From contig CM049307.1 in NCBI GenBank assembly GCA_026874595.1, positions 60,392,870 through 60,456,869 of the forward strand: 64,000 bases of DNA, read 5' to 3'. Below are positions 60,661 through 64,000 of this stretch, piece by piece. Numbering within the stretch: the first letter of the stretch is position 1; the number at the start of each line of letters is the position of its first letter. This DNA is from Sipunculus nudus. Lineage: Eukaryota; Annelida; Sipuncula; Golfingiida; Sipunculidae. Made by a program: the position numbers and the translations under genes. A model generated the notes under the pieces. That model searched no databases. It was not told the origin of the DNA and saw only the letters and a list, made by a program, of their open reading frames with translations.

Positions 60661-61100
60661 CTGCAGATTTCGGCTGCAGACATCCAGGCTATTATGCAAC
60701 ACACCTCACTCTTTTTCCCCTTGCCACTCAATCTATTCCTCACTTCACCTTTCCCACTCTGATTTTGGCAGATACAGGTAGATGCTTGTTGACTACCCTT
60801 ATTCTAGTTTTTGTGTTGTGTGCACCCATGCCAGAATTGCAGAAGTGATGTATGTTTAATTGTTTCTTGTTCTAAGTGTTTAGTACTTGCATTGTTCATA
60901 TACATGTTACACATGTTCTTGAAAAGTAATGGTCCAGCATTGAAGGATTATACCTGGTGTAATCTCATTGCACAGGTTCGCATTAGGCCTGTAGGCCTGG
61001 TTCATATATATGAAAAGTAGTGGTTCAGCATTGAAGCGTTAAACCTGGTGTATATCCATATGCACAGTTTCGCATTAGGCCTGTAGGCCTTGTTAAGTTT
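60660..61100 (-). repeat. Family A leader and AGGCCTGTAGGCC tail
   Basis: 'ggctgcagacatccaggcta' through 'cttgttgactacccttatt' matches, inverted, 4780-4940 and 15975-16140. The following ~200 bases, ending 'cgcattaggcctgtaggcct', recur at 56475-56667 and 57292-57480, plus a short extra copy at 61021-61090. Confidence 0.75.
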
Positions 61101-61470
61101 AACGACAGAATGATTGAAAACATTCATAGCTCTGTATTTTACCCTCATATTACTGTCACATAGTTGAAATAATGATCTTTGATGTTTTTCATAAAAGTGC
61201 ACAGTTTGAGGCTGGCCATCCGTTATTTGTTATTTGATTCACACCAAATAGCAAGACCATTACCTCTTAGCCTTTCAAGTGCTAATTTATAAAAAAAAAA
61301 ACGATAGAAATAAGTAAATTTTGCATTTGCTTATATTTTACAAAATTCAGCTTAGGGCTGTGACCCATGGGTCCCTTGTTTAAAAATCAGATGTTGAATG
61401 CTGCTTTTAGTAACCATATTAAACAGCGTAATAAGTACCCTGAACTGATACTGTTTCATGTATTTAATAC

Positions 61471-63561
61471 ATGTCACTTTTCTATTTTGTAGTAAAGATG
61501 ATACAAACAGCTTGCCCCATGGATGCAGAAAACAGAGCTGACTTTGCAACAGATTCTGTAGGTAAAGGAGTTAGCTTTGCAGAAAACACATGCTTATCAT
61601 TTGGATGCCATGTTGTGACAGTGACCAAGATGGATTCTCACAGAACTATGTACAGATGTGACAACTGTTGCAAATCCATCTCAGAAAATGTGAAAATATT
61701 TATCAGGAAAAGTGAAAACACAGCTACTATGCTGGCTGATCCTGAACAAAAACAAGCATGTTGGATAGAAAAGATGTGTACTTCAACGGGTGCCAATGTT
61801 TCAACTGTCCCTGAGAAAGGTTTGCACAGCAATATGAGAAAGTGTGACAGGCCTGTCTCTAGTAATCTTGACGTACTCAACAAACATAGACAACAAAGTT
61901 GCAAAAATAACACCTGTTTTTCAATTGTTGGCAATGTTTCAACTGTCACAGAGAAAGGTTTGCTCAAGAATTTGTACAAGTGTGATAGTTGTGACAAGCC
62001 TATCTCCAGAAATCTGAAAGTAGTTATCCGAAAACAACAAAGGCAGATAGAAAACACTTGTTCCTCAGTTGGTGACGATGTGTCGACTGAAAGACAGAAA
62101 GGTTTGCAGAGGACTATGTACAAGTGTGACAAGCCTATCTCAAGAAATCTGAAAGTACTCCTCCAAAAACAACCAAGTCTGATAAAAAACACTTGTCTTT
62201 CAGTTGGTGACCATGTTTCAACTGTCAGTGAGAAAGGTTTGCAGGGGACTATGTACAAGTGTGACAGTTGTGGAAAGCCTGTCTCTAGAAATCTGAAAGT
62301 GCTCATTCAGAAACAGCCAAGTCTGATAGAAGAAACATGTTTATCAGTTGGTGACCATGTTTCAGCTGTGTCAGAGACAGGTTTGTACAGGAGTATAAAT
62401 AAGTGTGCCAAAAATAACAATGCTTTCCCTGAAGCGAGTCACCAGGTAAAGACTTTCTTACGTGTAAATCTGAAAGACATTTTATCGGATCAAAGGCTCA
62501 CTGCTTTCAGTGGTAAACAGGAGAATATTCACACTTGGAGTAAACCTTGCATGTGTAAAGATTATTGTGACTGCTTCCCCGCAAGATGCTCCCTGTTGGC
62601 ACATCAGAGGAAACGCTGTGGTGAAAAACTGTACATGTGTAAAGACTGTGGTAAACGTTTTTGGGTAAAAAAGAACTTCACAGACCATGCAAGGAAACAC
62701 ACTGGGGAAAAGCCATTCATGTGTGAACACTGTGGTATATGCTTTCAAATAAGAAGCAGTCTGTGCCGCCATATTAGGAAACACATTGAAGGAAAACCAT
62801 TTATGTGTGAACACTGCGGAAAGTGCTTCGGTCAAAATGGAGATCTCACTGTTCATAAAAGAATCCACACTCGAGAAAAACCATACAAGTGTGAAGACTG
62901 CGGGAAGTGCTTCAGTCAAAATGGAGATCTGGCTAAGCATAAAAGAATACACTCTGGAGAAAAACCATACAAGTGTGAAGACTGCGGGAAGTGCTTCAGT
63001 CAAAATGGAGATCTCACTAGGCATAAAAGAATACACACTGGAGAAAAACCTTACAAGTGTGAAGACTGCGGGAAGTGCTTCAGTCAAAATGGAGATCTCA
63101 CTAAGCATAAAAGAATACACACTGGAGAAAAACCATACAAGTGTGCAGAATGTGGTAAATGTTTTAAGCAATACGCAAATCTATTTACACATAAAAGAAT
63201 ACACACTGGAGAAAAACTGTACAAGTGTGCAGAATGTGGTAAATGTTTTAATCAAAATGCAAATCTCATCAAGCATAAAAGAATCCACACTGGAGAAAAA
63301 CCGTTCAGGTGTGCAGATTGTGGTAAATGTTTTAATGGAAATTGGCTGCTCACTATTCATAAAAGAATACACACTGGAGAAAAACTGTACAAGTGTGTAG
63401 ATTGTGGTAAATGTTTTAATCAATATGCAAATCTATTTAAGCACAAAAGAATCCACACTGGAGAAAAACGGTTCAAGTGTGCAGATTGTGGTAAATGTTT
63501 TAATGGAAATGGGCAGCTCATTAATCATAAAAGAATCCACACTGGTGGAAAACCGTACTAG
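61471..63561 (+). CDS. C2H2 zinc-finger protein with N-terminal half-finger repeats
   Basis: A 696-codon frame, probably a nuclear DNA-binding protein; no orthologue recognised. The start is uncertain: a good acceptor (cttttctattttgtag, ending 61492) lies inside it, so this may be the last exon of a spliced gene or may start at Met10 (61498). The N-terminal half holds six ~45-residue repeats of the form [13 protein letters not shown]...GLQ.TMYKC, most with a Cys-x2-Cys pair ([14 protein letters not shown]) and no His pair. After a degenerate finger (about 62545-62630) come eleven canonical C-x2-C-x12-H-x3-H fingers joined by TGEKP-type linkers. Fingers 4-6 are near-identical ([18 protein letters not shown]), a sign of recent duplication. 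No KRAB or BTB domain is visible. The frame ends at a TAG where AAG would continue the next finger. Confidence 0.85.
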   Translation: MSLFYFVVKMIQTACPMDAENRADFATDSVGKGVSFAENTCLSFGCHVVTVTKMDSHRTMYRCDNCCKSISENVKIFIRKSENTATMLADPEQKQACWIEKMCTSTGANVSTVPEKGLHSNMRKCDRPVSSNLDVLNKHRQQSCKNNTCFSIVGNVSTVTEKGLLKNLYKCDSCDKPISRNLKVVIRKQQRQIENTCSSVGDDVSTERQKGLQRTMYKCDKPISRNLKVLLQKQPSLIKNTCLSVGDHVSTVSEKGLQGTMYKCDSCGKPVSRNLKVLIQKQPSLIEETCLSVGDHVSAVSETGLYRSINKCAKNNNAFPEASHQVKTFLRVNLKDILSDQRLTAFSGKQENIHTWSKPCMCKDYCDCFPARCSLLAHQRKRCGEKLYMCKDCGKRFWVKKNFTDHARKHTGEKPFMCEHCGICFQIRSSLCRHIRKHIEGKPFMCEHCGKCFGQNGDLTVHKRIHTREKPYKCEDCGKCFSQNGDLAKHKRIHSGEKPYKCEDCGKCFSQNGDLTRHKRIHTGEKPYKCEDCGKCFSQNGDLTKHKRIHTGEKPYKCAECGKCFKQYANLFTHKRIHTGEKLYKCAECGKCFNQNANLIKHKRIHTGEKPFRCADCGKCFNGNWLLTIHKRIHTGEKLYKCVDCGKCFNQYANLFKHKRIHTGEKRFKCADCGKCFNGNGQLINHKRIHTGGKPY

Positions 63562-64000
<439 letters not shown>

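Overview
This looks like a nuclear genome window from an animal, most likely a mollusc and possibly a bivalve. The two conserved genes carry many GT-AG introns with animal-type sequence. The DNA is AT-rich. The dispersed repeats are full of AAGGTCAAGGTCA-type motifs and GGTGGCGCCACC palindromes, which I associate from memory with molluscan genomes. The phylum call is inference; species cannot be named.

Layout. (1) 1-19080, minus strand: the first ten coding exons (about 568 residues) of RINT1, a Golgi-ER tethering factor. Its C-terminal exons lie beyond the left edge, and its large introns are full of dispersed repeats. (2) 19081-29200: the interval between two divergent genes. It holds microsatellites, a minisatellite, two short inverted-repeat elements, a pogo/Tigger-like DNA transposon (23444-24666) with a CENP-B-type helix-turn-helix remnant, and a tandem repeat array (25.5-27.2 kb). 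(3) 29204-33945, plus strand: a complete, apparently intact SUMO-conjugating enzyme gene (UBC9/UBE2I) in six coding exons, with a tRNA-derived SINE in one intron. (4) 35.3-47.1 kb: nested repeats, including a dead but nearly full-length 4.15-kb non-LTR retrotransposon (36175-40327) with recognisable target-site duplications. It lies inside an older dispersed repeat. (5) 48726-52263, minus strand: a two-exon gene copy of a large metazoan family with an RNase H-like/transposase-like core. It is broken by several frameshifts and stops, and its intron carries a second copy of the same SINE. (6) 54.4-61.1 kb: a tandem pair of about 2.2-kb repeats followed by a block of palindrome-bearing repeats in the opposite orientation to those at 5 kb. 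(7) 61471-63561, plus strand: a C2H2 zinc-finger gene with eleven good fingers and an unusual N-terminal array of Cys-x2-Cys 'half-finger' repeats. The array stops at a nonsense codon, and decayed fingers run on to the window end.

The most interesting observation is in the repeats. At least four repeat families that otherwise look different share one module: a 36-bp block, 44 bp of spacing, then the palindrome GGTGGCGCCACC. It occurs in both orientations, and the spacing is kept exactly in most copies while the sequence has diverged. Several of these repeats also end in a (GGC)-rich stretch followed by a hairpin, and the arms of that hairpin show paired (compensatory) changes between copies. 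This points to one repeat superfamily whose structure, rather than primary sequence, is conserved. RINT1 and UBC9 have no visible functional link to each other or to the repeats; they are ordinary housekeeping genes in a repeat-rich region.
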